The notes beneath the pieces are model-generated. The model saw only the letters and a program-made list of their open reading frames with translations. It was not told the origin of the DNA and searched no databases. From Gossypium raimondii (Eukaryota; Streptophyta; Magnoliopsida; Malvales; Malvaceae): DNA of 64,000 bases. Location: NCBI RefSeq assembly GCF_025698545.1, contig NC_068569.1:29760001-29824000 (forward strand). The letters are read 5' to 3'. Made by a program: the position numbers and the translations under genes. Below are positions 1-12,100 of the stretch, piece by piece. How positions within the stretch are numbered: the first letter of the stretch is position 1; the number at the start of each line of letters is the position of its first letter.

Positions 1-229
1 AGAAAAAAACCCTAAAAACAGATGTAATGATTAAAGAAGAAGATGTACCTTTTGATTCTTAGAGAAGTAGGGGAAAAATAAAAGACCAGAAAAATGGTGT
101 CCTTCAGGCCGGAAAGCAAGCAAAGGAGTAAAGAAAAGCCTGCAAAAGAAGAATATTCATAGATATACATACATATATGTATATCATATATATGTGTAAA
201 ATACATGGAATACATATATAAATATGAAA

Positions 230-335
230 TACATAGAATACATGCATGGCTCCTCATACGCCATTCACGGAGGCTATCGAAGTTCAATGGGCTCTGCAAA
301 TGGCATACAGGGAGCCAGGCACATACATACATGGA
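230..335 (-). ncRNA. MIR160: MIR160 microRNA precursor hairpin
   Basis: The reverse complement of 301-321 matches the conserved 21-nt plant miR160 (it begins UGCCUGGCUCCC). The reverse complement of 241-261 matches the conserved miR160-3p strand (it begins GCGUAUGAGGAG). The two arms pair across a ~39-nt loop (262-300), with mature on the 5' arm and star on the 3' arm, as in the family. In other plants miR160 guides cleavage of mRNAs for the auxin response factors ARF10, ARF16 and ARF17. The primary transcript would run from about position 790 down towards the window start. The hairpin limits are approximate. Conservation of both strands makes the call very secure, although which family member it is cannot be told. 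Confidence 0.95.
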
Positions 336-820
336 TGTCATGTTGATGATGATGTAACAAATATGCATGGTAGCATGTCATGGTATTATGTTTTGAATGA
401 AAAAAATGGATGGAGAGTGCAATGCTTTAGGATGATGATGATCATCATCATCACCATCATCTTCTTCTTCATCTTCAAACCCTTTTACTAAAAGGTTAGA
501 AATATAGCATTTGGTGAATAAGGATGGATGGGGAGAAAGGGAAAGGGAGGTATTTATGGGGAAATCTCAAGCCAAAAAAACAAGGTTCAATGTCATAATC
601 AAATAACAAGGAGAGGGAAAGGGAAATAAACGGTGGGTTTTTTCAAACATTTCAAAAGGAAGAAGAAGAACCCTTTGAATTGGCATAAAAACAATGAAAA
701 AAGCGAGTGAGAGTTAGGGCAAAGGGAGAGAGGGGGAACCTAAAATCTATGGGGTTTTTTGAGGGTGGGAAAGAAGGAAGAGTTAGGGTTGAAGTTGAAG
801 CCTCCCCAATCTTTGGCCCC

Positions 821-830
821 TAAATATAGA
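821..830 (-). promoter_or_regulatory. Possible TATA box of the MIR160 primary transcript
   Basis: Read on the minus strand this is TCTATATTTA, about 500 bp upstream of the miR160 hairpin. A start site would be expected near 790-795. The stretch between it and the hairpin (430-800) is purine-rich on the plus strand and holds GAT/CAT and CTT microsatellites (about 430-475), which would lie in the 5' part of the transcript. The only support is motif and position. Confidence 0.4.
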
Positions 831-1960
831 CACTATAGGCAAAGTGGGATGGCTTAGGATTTAGTTAATTAAGATATTAATAAAAAAAATATGTACCCAT
901 ATCGTCTTGATTTATAATCAAGTTTAAGATACTAATTAATTTTCATATCTTTTTTTAATGGAATTAAGTTTAATATATTTTAATGGAAGGGTGGGTTAGG
1001 TTATGAAGCAAGCAAATTCCTAAGCTAACCTCCTTTTTCAAGGTCTTAAAGCAAAGGTTGCTTTTCAATTCTGAACCTCATTTTGTCTTAAAGTAGTTGG
1101 AAATACTTGGATTCCTCTATCTCTCCCTTCTTTTTTATCATATTAAAAAATGTAAAAACTATAAAATAATTTATCAACTTTTTCTTCTTTTAATAAAAAA
1201 AATAATTACAACTTTAACTTTATTTTCATGCCATCATTTTTTTATATGGCTAATTGATTACACTGCCTACAACAGTTATAATTGTCCATAATGAACTCAG
1301 ATTCTCATTTGACCGTGTGTTTTCCTTTTTAGAATACTTTCGGAACACTATTATTCCATGTTATTTTGCTACCTAATTCTCCTCTTTCATTATGTCCCCT
1401 CACCTAAATATATCCCTATCAATACATGTGATGTAAGCTATATATAATTACTATTGGAAAACTCTTGTTTCTTCTCGTTTAGAGTGTATATGTTTTGGGA
1501 AAATCATGTGAACATGTAATATGGTGCCTAATATATTAATCAAATTCCAACTTTAACTCTGTTTTTTTTTTATGTAACTACGTTTAAATATTTGCAATAA
1601 ACTATTTTTGTTATCATATTAACTATGGGAAACTTATGTAATTAACGTGGTAACGAAGTTTTATTTGACAGTTGCGATGATATATAAAATAAATAAAAAT
1701 GGAGAATGGGATTTGTTCACGTTGTTTGGTTCAGCAACTTGCTTGACGATTGCTGCTGCAAGAATGAAAGAAATCTTTTTTATATTGAGGCTTTTCACAA
1801 GAGAGAAACAAAGTAAATATGGAAACCCTAATCTCCCTTTTACTCATTGTTGTAAAAATATAAGGGATTTTTTATATTTCCTTGAAATATGTGGCAATAA
1901 GACTCCTTATTTGAGTCAAATATGCGGTGATAGATATCCCCAAAACTGATATTGTCAAAA
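831..1960. other. AT-rich intergenic stretch, no gene seen
   Basis: The open frames here are short and of low complexity, and none shows a recognisable protein motif. The part nearest 831 is probably MIR160 promoter. I see no repeat boundary or RNA gene. Confidence 0.6.
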
Positions 1961-2491
1961 ATAAATCAAAGTAATCGACAATAATTGATTATGCATAAGT
2001 AACATCACTAATAGGATTTTAGTGTGCTCCACAAGTGTCACGTTTTGGCTTAGAACGAAATAACCTAAGATCTCCAAATCTCGATTTGTAAATATGTCTA
2101 TGAGTTGATTTTAAGTGGAAATATATTTAAAATCAACTTTAGATTCAACATGTTCTCGAATAAAATGATATTTTATATTGATATGTTTATATCGAGAACA
2201 TATGTAAGTTCACCAACTATATTAATTTAAAAAATTAAATTTCATCAGGTGAATCAAATCTTCCCCTGTTAAAATTGAAATGAAACAAAAAATAACATTG
2301 CCCACATAAAATTAGATTGTCGTGAAGTTGTCTTAATAAAGATTGTCTTATCAACACTACCATGAACATAACCTTATTGACATAAGAAATCTAACAAATG
2401 TTCATACTATGCCCCTAGAGCTTGTTTTAGGCTATATAAAGCTTTAGAAAGCTTGTAGGTGATTTGGATGGTGTGAATCAACTAACCTTTT

Positions 2492-3560
2492 TTATTGTTC
2501 AACATACACTTCTTCATTAAGAAATTCTTTAAGCAATGTGCTTTTGATGTCTATTTGGTAAAGTTTTATGTCAAGGTAACAAGCCATAGCAAGAAGCAAT
2601 CTAATGGATTCAAGCCTTGCAACGAAAGCAAATGTCTTGTCGAAATCAATATCCTTAACTTGTGTATAACCTTGAGCGACAAGTTTCGCCTTATTTCTCA
2701 TGATTTTCTATGTTCATCGCATTTGTTCTTCAAAATTCACCTAGTAGAATCATTTTTATTTTGAACAAGAGTCCAAACATCATTTCACATAAATGTCTAA
2801 GGCTCACCTTGTATTGCATTAATCCAATGTTTGTTTTACAATTCTTCTTCAAGCTTTTTCGGTCCAATGATTAAAATGTTACAACACATCCCAATCATCT
2901 CAAGGTAGTTAACCTTGGATTTACCTTAGGTTCTCACTCCTTTAGAAATATCACCAATACCAAGATCAATAGATTGATTCTTTTAAGTTCTGATTGAAGG
3001 TTTAAGTGCATAAGTGGATTGTTCTATTGGAGACAAATCTTTTTTTTTCCAATAATAGATTTGTTTTCCATCATTTTTTCTTTTAGTTTAGCAAACTTTA
3101 CTCTTACAACATCATAAATCATTACATTAATTGATTCTAATGTTTTTTTATCCTCCTATTATACTTTTTATAGGCACGAAAATTTGTAAAGTAGCCGATA
3201 AAAATATCATCATTGCTCTTTAGATCAAATTTCCCTTTTTGTTTATGATCTCGAGAATATATGAAGGGCTTCCAAAAATATAAAAGTACCCAAAGGATGG
3301 CTTCCTCATTTTCCAAATTTTATATGGAGTCATTCTATAATTGAGGTCGCAAAATAGATCTATTTACAAAGTAGCAAGCCTTGAACCTATAAATGATGAA
3401 TGAGATTTTACATAAGCCATTTATTGTAGGGTGTGGTTCTTTCTTTTAGTGACTCCATTTTGTTGAGGAATCTTTAGGCTTGAAAACTCAAGAAAGATGC
3501 CTTATTGATTACAAAAATTAGAGAAACCATTATTATCAAATTCTTTGTCGTGGTCACTTC
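2492..3560 (-). pseudogene. copia integrase / reverse transcriptase remnant
   Basis: On the minus strand near 3475-3430 the sequence encodes a variant of the copia integrase motif (IPQQNGVTKRKN). Positions 2701-2492 encode the start of the copia reverse transcriptase domain, with RNKAKLVAQGYTQ followed by the DFDKTFA and IKSTLLKEFLNEEVYVEQ blocks. Between them, around 3330-3240, are residues resembling the linker downstream of integrase. Frames are broken many times and the catalytic half of the reverse transcriptase is not recognisable. Sequence from about 2490 to 1990 resembles the degraded 3' end of the same pol gene. Confidence 0.75.
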
Positions 3561-4037
3561 AAATTCTCATGATATTATTTATTCTTTAACTTTTCTCGTT
3601 CATAAGCTTAGTGCACAATATCTTGAAAGCTCCAATTGTCTCACCAAATTTTCCTATAAAAAATCAACCTAAGTAAAACATGATAAATCTTTAACACATG
3701 CAAATGCATACCTTTTACCTCCAAAGCTTTCATTTTGCATCAACCTTATGAGATCCATATATAGGAGTTCCAATGGTCTAGATGTATCTAGGTGTTGCAA
3801 TGTCTAATGTGACAAGCAATGTTGCTAATTTTTAACACAATCACTATATGGACTCAAGATGACTTCATTCAATATAGGCAACCCACAAATGGATCCATAT
3901 CTAATAAGCCTTTGAAGGCTTTTATAGTTGACAAGCTTAAGCTTTTTAGTGTTGTAGCTCCAACTAATCTCATCAACAGTCCTATAACAATTATCAAAAG
4001 ATTAACACATTTCATTAGAAGTTAATTTTAGAGTTTA

Positions 4038-6994
4038 TGTTACACCCCCACTCGACTCGTTCACTGAATCCAGGTACGGTTATCACAACAGAATCGAATT
4101 ATCATTCATACTAAAATCTCACTCAGCAAAAAATCAACAATCAGATTTTATTACCTATTTACAAAAATTACAACAAATACAAACATTCTAAAGTAAAGTT
4201 CATTATTTCAACTCCGGATCTTAAAGAAGCTACATTAATACATTATATTCACCCTCATAGCGAAGATCCTAAAGGTATCCCCTTCCTATGTGCATGACTT
4301 TACTAAAAATTGCATACTTGATTCCACATTATCTGGCTTGGTCCCTCCTCAAGTTCCTTATTCCGCAAATCTTGAAACCATAAATTAACTATCGTAAGTT
4401 CAAACGAACTTAATGAGTTTTTTCAATACACATCACATACCCCACCTTACCGGGGATTCAAATAAATAATAGTATTAATAATAACATTAAATACAATAAA
4501 CTCCCTACTCGTCTTAAGGACTTCTCTATTAATCGTCATAGCGAACTTCATCTTAACCCTGATCCTATCCGTTAGAGGATAGATCATTGGGCAATTTCTT
4601 TTCGACCATTCTATCTACCTACAATTAGCCTTGGCAATTCCTCTAAATGTCTTGCCAACTCTGTGGACTCTATCTTTTCTTTTACTTAAATTTTTTTCTT
4701 TTACTTCTCTTAGTGTGGATTTATTCTTCTTACCATTATGCCTTATCAATGTGGCCTTCCGACTTACTTTCTTAAAATCCCTTGGTGAGTACTCTCAATC
4801 TATTTAGTCTGTAGCGGACTCTTTCCTTATCTTAATCTTGTGTGACTAGCATACATTCCATCCTATAATATGACTAACAAGGTCCTACACCACCCTGGCG
4901 AACTAAATCATCCTTAAATAGATTACTTCTTCGTAATCTGCTTTAGCCGAATCACCATACCTATAAGCATAGCACGACATTCTACTATGACCCACTATGG
5001 CCCTCATTACACTGCCAACTATCATTGAGTAGCCCTTTTGGCTCATGGTTTCTCTTTCATTCGATATCCCCGCCTAACTAGACATTTGGTTGATACTTAC
5101 TCCATGGTTTTCCCTTAAAGAGGGATATTCTTAACAAATATATTCGTCACACGATGTATTCTTTTTTGTCAATGGTTTCTAACTAACCCCTTCTTCTTGT
5201 AGACCAAACTCACATGCCTTGTCTCACATCAGTACCCTACAAGGTTTCTTTGAGCACCCTCTCACAGTTTCTTAATTGTGGATCCTTATTTACGATCCTT
5301 GGTTAAACCATTTTGTTCATTCGTTTGTACATTGGCATCACTGGTACGTCAACTACCATGACTACTTCCTACTAGATTAACATCCTTATGCCCTACAAGA
5401 TTACACAACTATTAATCCCGCAGTCATTTCTGAATTCCATTATATTCCCATTCATGGGCAGATTCCTTCGACCCGCTATTCATTGTTGCATGTTCATGCT
5501 TCTATTTTTTTCCAACCGTTTTCCTTGTTAGCGGGTTGTCCCACACTTTTTGATTTGATTTTCCACCCATTTTTATTATCTCGACAGACTATTTATGTTA
5601 CCATAGTCGAGCTATGGACTTACACAACACATCCTATGCTTGATGCCCTAGCCGACTCTATTGGTTGCCATAGTTTAACTATAATCCTATTCCTCGGGAT
5701 TTTTGTATTTACTGTCCCGACGGATCACTTCATGTTAATGTCCCGTTGGACTATCCTGTGTTTAACATCTCGTCGGGCTATACTAGTTCCCATAGCCCAG
5801 CTATGGTCTTACACTTCCAAATTCCTCGTGCTTACTGTCCCAATGGACTACCCATGTTTAATGTCTCGATGGACTAACTATGATGTCATATCGTTTTTCA
5901 GATATGGTCTTACACAATATAACCTAGTGTTTACTATCTCGGTGGATTATCAAATGATGTCATAATGTCTTTCAGCCATGGTATTCGTCCTATCTGTCGT
6001 TCTAGTGCACTTCCATATGATGTCATAGCGTCTTTCAATTATAATCTTACTTATTTCTATCATGATGCCATAACATTTTTTAGTTATGGTCTAACTCATC
6101 TTAATCATGATATCATAATGCCTTTCAGCTATGGTCTTACTTATTTAGACGTATAGCCGCCGATTGAATCATGGCCTAGCCATGATCTTTTATTTATTTT
6201 TCACATTGTCTTCCATCCATTCCTCCAGTCTCTATCCTAGACATTAGTACTCAAACACCGTAGTGTCCCCTTCACAAGGCCCAGATCATTATATATCACG
6301 AGTGCACACTCAATATCGTATGGCGGTATCTAACAAAATTATCCAATTTTCCCTTCCTAACTTTGCCTAAACCCGATAATGTTACCTTTACATGCATTAC
6401 ATGCATTTCATAGATGCATTACCATGGAATTATAGCTAATTCATGCTTACTGAACTATCATGGTGAATACTCAAAGACCAATGCAACCTTGCAACATACT
6501 TAGCATTTCAGGGGTTGAGTACAGAAACTCACCTGATACTTCTTCGCCTTGTCTGCTTAGCTTTTCTGGACATCAAATCTTCCCTTCTCCTGGCAGCAGC
6601 TCATTGAATTCTCAACCTTTCCTACTAAAGTCCCACCATCATCGCTCAATACAAAGCTTTTCTTAACCATTGCTTCCTTAGAGCAACCCAAGGAAGAAGA
6701 TGATGATGAAACCGAAATAGATTTGGAGAAAAAGTCTCCCAAGAAGTTACTCTTCGGCTATTTATAGCCTTTATCGCATGACCATGTAAAGCCCACCTGT
6801 TTTCAATCATTTTCTCCCCCACTGAGGGACTGGTTGGTTCTAATCCAATCGAACCAGATTTGGATTTCAACCTTTCCCAATATCATTTCTAACTTTTCCT
6901 ATTTTCCCAATAGAGACTGTCAACTTACAGCCTTTTTTAATTTATCCTCTAACGTTCCTAAATTTTTGGATTAAAAGGAAATCTAGGTGTGACA
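4038..6994 (-). mobile_element. Solo LTR (2,957 bp) of a Ty3/gypsy-type element
   Basis: The segment begins TGTTACACC and ends GGTGTGACA, a TG...CA terminus with near-perfect inverted ends. It is bounded by the same five bases, GTTTA, at 4033-4037 and 6995-6999, which is the target-site duplication of an LTR element. No gag, pol, primer-binding site or polypurine tract is visible inside, so it is most simply a solo LTR left by LTR-LTR recombination. A TATA-like CTATAAATAG lies on the minus strand near 6757-6768, suggesting transcription in that direction. It sits inside the minus-strand copia element and is therefore younger. Assignment to gypsy rests on the terminal sequence and the large LTR size. 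Confidence 0.8.
5590..6150. repeat. Degenerate array of short hairpin units inside the solo LTR
   Basis: About eight units each carry CATAG or CATAA, a short spacer, then a near-complementary TATGG followed by TCTTAC (for example near 5601, 5668, 5798, 5887, 6027 and 6115). Each unit can fold on itself. Interspersed are repeats of a GTCCCGACGGA-like phrase (5714-5790 and 5837-5945). The array is imperfect in spacing and sequence. Confidence 0.65.
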
Positions 6995-7329
6995 GTTTAA
7001 TACCTAAAACCTTTCTTTAAAAAATTCACATAGAACCCTTGATCATAAAGTTGGCTAATATTTATCAAATTAGCTTTGAGCCCTTCAACTAACAAGACGT
7101 TCTTCAACTTTGGAATCCCATCAATGTTTAAAATGTCTTTACTAAAAATTATTACTTACCTACCATTGAAAAATGTAACATTATTTGCATAATAATTTAG
7201 TAAGTTTTTTAGAAATGACTTTTCACATATCTTGTGTTTAGATCACCTATTACTGAAATATCAAATCTTATCCATACTGACTTTTAAAAAGAAATTTGCA
7301 ACAAGTAGACAACTTTCACATTTCTTTAC

Positions 7330-8723
7330 TCAAATTTGCTTATGATGATTTACTGACAAATTGGATTTTGCAACATATAATTGAATTGCTCTTATTTTTC
7401 TAATTTTCAAGTCATTCATCGTTTTGTAACAATATGACCTAATATGTCTCGTTTTTCCATAATAGTAACATATGGGTTTTTTAAATCTCATTTTTCTTGT
7501 ATATAAAGAAGCAACATCATTTTTAGCCTTAAAAAATAATAGAGGCATTAGATCGTTCACCCTTATATCCCAGACCATAGCGGCTAGATTTGATTCTTCT
7601 AGTCGCTAAAATTTTGTCAAGCATGTCATTTTAAGTACCAAGCCTCTTGAGAATCTTTTTTGTAGCATCAAGCTCCTTCAAAACTGTGTTAAGTTTTGCT
7701 TCACTTTGGGTAAGTTCACTATCTTTTTATTTTGATGCAATAAGAAGCTTTTGGTTTTCTTCCTATCTTTTACTTTGGGTAAGCTCATCATCTTCCTATA
7801 GGCCTATTCAATGCTACCAAAAGAATAATCACAATCACTTTTAAAATAATCCTTACGAACAAACACAAACAATGTTGTAACATGATAACCAAAAGTAGTT
7901 ATAAAGCCCACATAGTTGTTAACGTGATCCTTATCCTTAGAATCTTCACCTCTTGATTCTTCATCACTTTAATTTACTGTGAATTATTTCTTCTTCTTCT
8001 TTAAAGTGTTACCACACTAAGATTGGATCTGATCGAACCCCTCATATTCATCATTGAATACCCTTCTATTTAACACAAGGTTCTTCATCTTTTACAAATT
8101 GTCTTCAATTGGCTCTTTGAGAATTTTTTTCGCCAACATCATTGCTATTTTTCTTGGATAGCCTTCTGAATGCATAGTTAAAGTGTTTTTGACAAAATTG
8201 CCATTTTTTTCCAAATCTTCTAAAGTGGTAGCAAATAGAACCAACGTTACAACAAGTTGAACAATAAACGCAATATTTTCTTCAACTTTCACCCTTTCTC
8301 ATTTAGTTTCCTCCAAGTTCACTTCAAATGTTCCAAGAGAATCCACAAGCTCACCTAGTTGCATGGTTGCAATGTCCTTGGCTTCTTTGATCACGATCAC
8401 TTTTATGAAAAACCCTTTCAATAATAACCAAAACATCGTTTGCGCCAGTTTCAGATTAAGAAAATGTTCACCAAGAGAAAAAAAAAACCTTCATTAGAAA
8501 TCTCACACATATGAGCATAAAATTCAAAAATATTTTTATCTTCATTCATTTTCAAATTTTTGAATCTAATATTAAGTATTTGAAGCTTTGACAGTTTGAC
8601 AGAAGTTATTCCTTCAACTTGATTTTCCAAGATAGTCCATACTTCCCTCACTAATTCACATATTAAGATTATCTTGAATTGTCGAATGTCAACACCATTA
8701 ACAATGACATTATGTGCCTTCAA
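7330..8723 (-). pseudogene. copia gag remnant
   Basis: The frame 8723-8451 matches the gag family seen in plant copia elements (UBN2-like), with the recognisable pattern KLSKLQIL...RFKNLKMNEDKNI.EFYAHM. Further along, 7578-7330 holds a zinc-knuckle-like motif, CYYYGKTRHIRSYC. Its second cysteine is replaced by tyrosine, so the usual C-x2-C-x4-H-x4-C metal site is incomplete. The pieces lie in different frames with stops between them. In an active element this protein would form the particle that packages element RNA. Here it is a broken relic. Confidence 0.7.
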
Positions 8724-9318
8724 ATTCTTGGCATTTGGTAACCTTTTCTTCTTCTTTTTCTTCTTTTTCAGTAGCGTAGTTGCTCTTTGCTTTTAGTGAC
8801 ACAACCCTATCTTTATAAATCATTATGGCCTTTGTCCGACCATCCAAGCCCTCTCAATAGTGAATTTAACAAAGTTATTTTGGCTTTTCAATAAGTGCAA
8901 TTTGCAGTGCTAATCAACAAAGGTGGTCTAGTGATAGAACTTTCTTTTCTTAAATCCTCCATAGTTTAGTAGATTTTAGGATCTCACTATATACATTTGA
9001 TATGTGGCTATAATACGAATTGAAAGTTGATAAGTTTGTTAAAAAAAATGGTCTACTTAACACATGCAAATTAATGTTGAAATATAAGTCTTGTTTGGCA
9101 GTTGCAGCTAGGGAATAAAACTACAAGATAACTAAAAGATAAAAATTAAGGATTCATTTACGTAGTTTAGTTCAATAACCTATCTTTGTGAGGCCTTGCC
9201 CAAAGAGTGAATTCACTATACAAACTTCAACAATACAAGCTTTGCTAAACAACCCAATCTGCCCAAGCTCACTATAGATAGTTGCATCCATGAAAATCAT
9301 ACAATTTGTATGCCTCAC

Positions 9319-10322
9319 TGATACGAGTCACAGAGGCCCAACCCAAATTCTTGAAGGCAAGGCCCAATAAGAAGATTCCAAGCCCAATCAAGAAATCCAC
9401 CCATACTTAGTTAAAAATCAGGCCAAATTGTCAAAGTGGCCCAAGTTGTAAAGTTTTATTTTTATTTTTATTTATTTATTTTTACTTAGTTTAATTTTTA
9501 TGTAAATATTCAGTCCCAGAGTCCCAAATAAAAACCCTTGGCTGAATTTCCATATTAAAATAATTAGGAGTTTTTTTATTTTAGTTTTCTAATTGGATTA
9601 GGACTAGTTATAAGGCCTATTTAAAGGCATGGCTAGCCACCTTGTAAACAACTTCCCAAATATATATTAAATTTCAGATTTGTTGAGTGCAGAATTTTCT
9701 TTGAGGTTTTCTCCAAGAATTCTCTCTTGAGCTTTCTTTAGAAGTTGTTTTAACAATCTTTTGATTGTGGGAGCCATCTTCAACCTTCTTCTTGCCATTG
9801 ATATTCTTTGGAGGGGAGATTAGAGCCGTTTGAAGGGAGTTGTGAGATCTTTCGGGATTTCAAGGCTTCTTAGGACTTATCTTTTAATTTCTTACTGTCA
9901 ATTCTTTCTTTATTTCTGCTTGTGCCGAATCTTTATCTAATTTATTTTCTGTTCTTATTGTGTTTTCAGCCTTTTTCTATCTTAAGGAATTAGCCCAAAA
10001 ATCCCCAATTTCTAGGGTTCTTGCCGATTCATCCATACTCTTTTTGGGAGAAATTAGATTGCCGAAATTTGGAGAAAACTATCTGGGTGTTCAATTGGGC
10101 AGAATCGCAATCTCTTTTAGGGTTTCAAGAACCCTTATTAACACTTATTTCTATTCTCAATTTGATTCTTTGCTGATTTGGGGATTTTATTTCAGATCTG
10201 GAAATTCAAAATTCTAATCTTTTAATTTTCTGTTTCGTTTCAGATCTAATTTTTTAGGGTTTTCATAGGAGTTTCTCGTGACTTGGCAACTTGATCTTGG
10301 TCCGCGCGCAACCCCCGTATCA
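9319..10322 (+). repeat. 5' LTR of the gypsy element
   Basis: Length 1,004 bp with TGATACG/CGTATCA inverted ends. A TATA-like CTATTTAAAGG lies at 9617-9627. An 85-codon open frame (9960-10217) recurs unchanged in the 3' LTR, but it has no known motif and its identity simply reflects LTR identity. Confidence 0.93.
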
Positions 10323-11049
10323 TTTGGTATCAGATTTTGGGCGTTTTGGGTGTTCTTGGTTGATTTCTAAACTGATCTCAATTTTTTAAAGCAAAAACAG
10401 CAGTTTTACCCAGAAAAATCTTTCAAAAAAATTCATTTGAGTAGGTAAACGTTTTCTGATTGATCTAAAATTTTACATACATATTTGTGGCACTGTTATT
10501 GAATATACAAAAATATTTCCCGCAAAAAAATAAGTCGAAAAAGTCAAAAAATCGAAAAAATATGAAATCTAATAAAAAATTAAAAAAATATTCAGCGGGT
10601 TGAATTTGGTGCCCAAATTTTTCAGATCAAAAATTCAATATTTTAAGACATTCCAGATTTAATTTCGTGATTTTTTTAGATCGGGAACACCTCGAACGAA
10701 GTTGTCAAGTTACTCCGCAGTTTTTCGGGTTTTCTGTTTTCAACAATTTTTATTGATTCTTAGCTGTAGGTTTTCATTTGTTTGCTTATTATTCTTCCTT
10801 TACAATATCTAACACCTTCTTGTTTCTTGTGTTAGTAGGATTTAAACGTGTGCACAATCCTTCCTCGGTGCAACACAAATCAATTGGTGTCTCGTCAGTT
10901 TTTGGCATCCTAGTGCAAATTAGGATTCTTTGGTACTTTGGTTCACACTCTCTAATTGGTTGATATAAACTCCGATAAAGAACTCACAAGATTGAATTCT
11001 ACCTCATTGAGAATTTGAATTTTTCTTTTTGAGTGATTAACAGTGAGGT

Positions 11050-11536
11050 TTGCTAATTTTTCTTTTGAGTGTTGAGTGTTTGTTTTGCGGTAGTCCAAAA
11101 AATAATAATAAGATGCTCCGCCGCACCCTTAACATCCAAGTGGGAGACGATTGTGATAACCAAAGGACCAATATTTTCCATTCTAGGTGTTTTATAAAAG
11201 GTAACTTATGTTCACTTATGATTGATAGTGGGAGTTGTTCAAATGTAGTTAGCAGTTATTTGGTGGATTCCTTAAAGTTACCTTGTATCGAGCACCTTAA
11301 GCCGTATCACCTTCAAAGGCTTAATGACCGCCGAAGTTAAGGTTACAAAACAGTCCTTGATCACTTTTAAGCTCGAGAATTACGAGGATGAGGTATGGTG
11401 TGATGTGGTCCCAATGCATGTGGCACACTTGCTCCTTGGACGGCCTTGGCAATTTGATCGTGATGTTACACACCAAGGTAAGCTCAATAGATACTCTCTT
11501 GTGTTTAAAGGCGAAAATTCACTCTTGCTCCTTTAA
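11050..11536 (+). pseudogene. Gypsy aspartic protease fragment, frameshifted
   Basis: The translation from about 11110 contains the retropepsin active site as IDSGSCSNVVS (normally D-S/T-G). After a frame change near 11325-11335 come the conserved gypsy blocks VKVTKQS, DVVPMHVAHLLLGRPWQFDRDVTH and NRYS. The family cuts the gag-pol polyprotein. The two halves lie in different frames and no reverse transcriptase follows, so this is a relic. The active-site aspartate itself is present. Confidence 0.85.
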
Positions 11537-11828
11537 ATCCCAATGATGTATATAAAGATCAATTAAAATGATGAAATTTTGTGAGGGGTGAAGGAGAAAG
11601 GAAAAATAAAAAGACAGAGAGAAAAGAGGCTAGTAGTGAAAAAGTCAAAATTTAAATGGCCCAAAGGTGAGTGAATCCATAAGTGGCAAAACTAGAGAGA
11701 AAAATTGATTGCAACAAAAAAGATGTGCGGAGAGCCCTACTCAATAAACAACCTTGTATCCTTGTGAGGTTTAGGCAAAACTATTTATCTCTATCTAACA
11801 TTAATGGATATTTGCCTAGTGTGTTTCA

Positions 11829-12100
11829 ATGTCTTTTGCAGGATTATGTGGATGTTTTAGTGAGTCCCTAAAGGTTTACCACCTTTACGGGATAGAACAC
11901 TTCCATTGGCCACATATGAAGAAGGATGTCGAAAAGGTATGTTCTAAGTGCATCAAATGTAAACAAGCAAAATCTAAGGTAATGCCTCATGGCCTTTACA
12001 CTCCTTTGCCGATTCCTACTTCACCATGGGTAGACTTATCCATGGATTTTATTCTAGGATTGCCACGAACTAAGAAAGGAAGCGTGAGTTGTTATTCTCT
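11829..12100 (+). pseudogene. Gypsy integrase N-terminal (zinc-binding) fragment
   Basis: The translation shows [25 protein letters not shown], which carries part of the HHCC zinc-binding pattern of gypsy integrases, followed by [10 protein letters not shown] and [18 protein letters not shown]. That run leads into the first catalytic aspartate block, after which the homology ends abruptly. The rest of the catalytic core is missing. A short C-terminal remnant (NVADLSPFDFSDSRTNLFEEGGN, in blocks) reappears at about 12930-12996, immediately before the 3' LTR. Between them, 12110-12900 is AT-rich and unrecognised. Confidence 0.85.

Larger units (their letters stand above)
1960..9000 (-). mobile_element. 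Degenerate Ty1/copia retrotransposon, split by a later LTR insertion
   Basis: Reading the minus strand from 9000 downwards gives the copia order: a gag-like segment (8723-8451), a degenerate zinc knuckle (about 7460-7415), then integrase and reverse transcriptase (about 3560 down to 2490). The order is interrupted at 6995-4037 by a solo LTR. Stops and frameshifts occur throughout and no full-length frame survives, so the element is dead. Both outer limits are estimates because I could not match a pair of LTRs. The sequence flanking the gypsy element at about 9060-9318 and 14004-14400 may be the 5' LTR of this copia. Confidence 0.75.

Noticed and set aside
12-368. 118-codon minus-strand frame overlapping the miR160 hairpin
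   Set aside because: It is a chance open frame through a conserved RNA hairpin, with no protein-like composition; the microRNA explains the conservation.
5483-5965. 160-codon plus-strand frame
   Set aside because: It lies wholly inside the solo LTR and reads through its hairpin-repeat array; no family resemblance.
9960-10217. 85-codon frame, identical at 13636-13893
   Set aside because: The identity is due to the two LTRs; there is no motif and it sits in the R/U5 part of the LTR.
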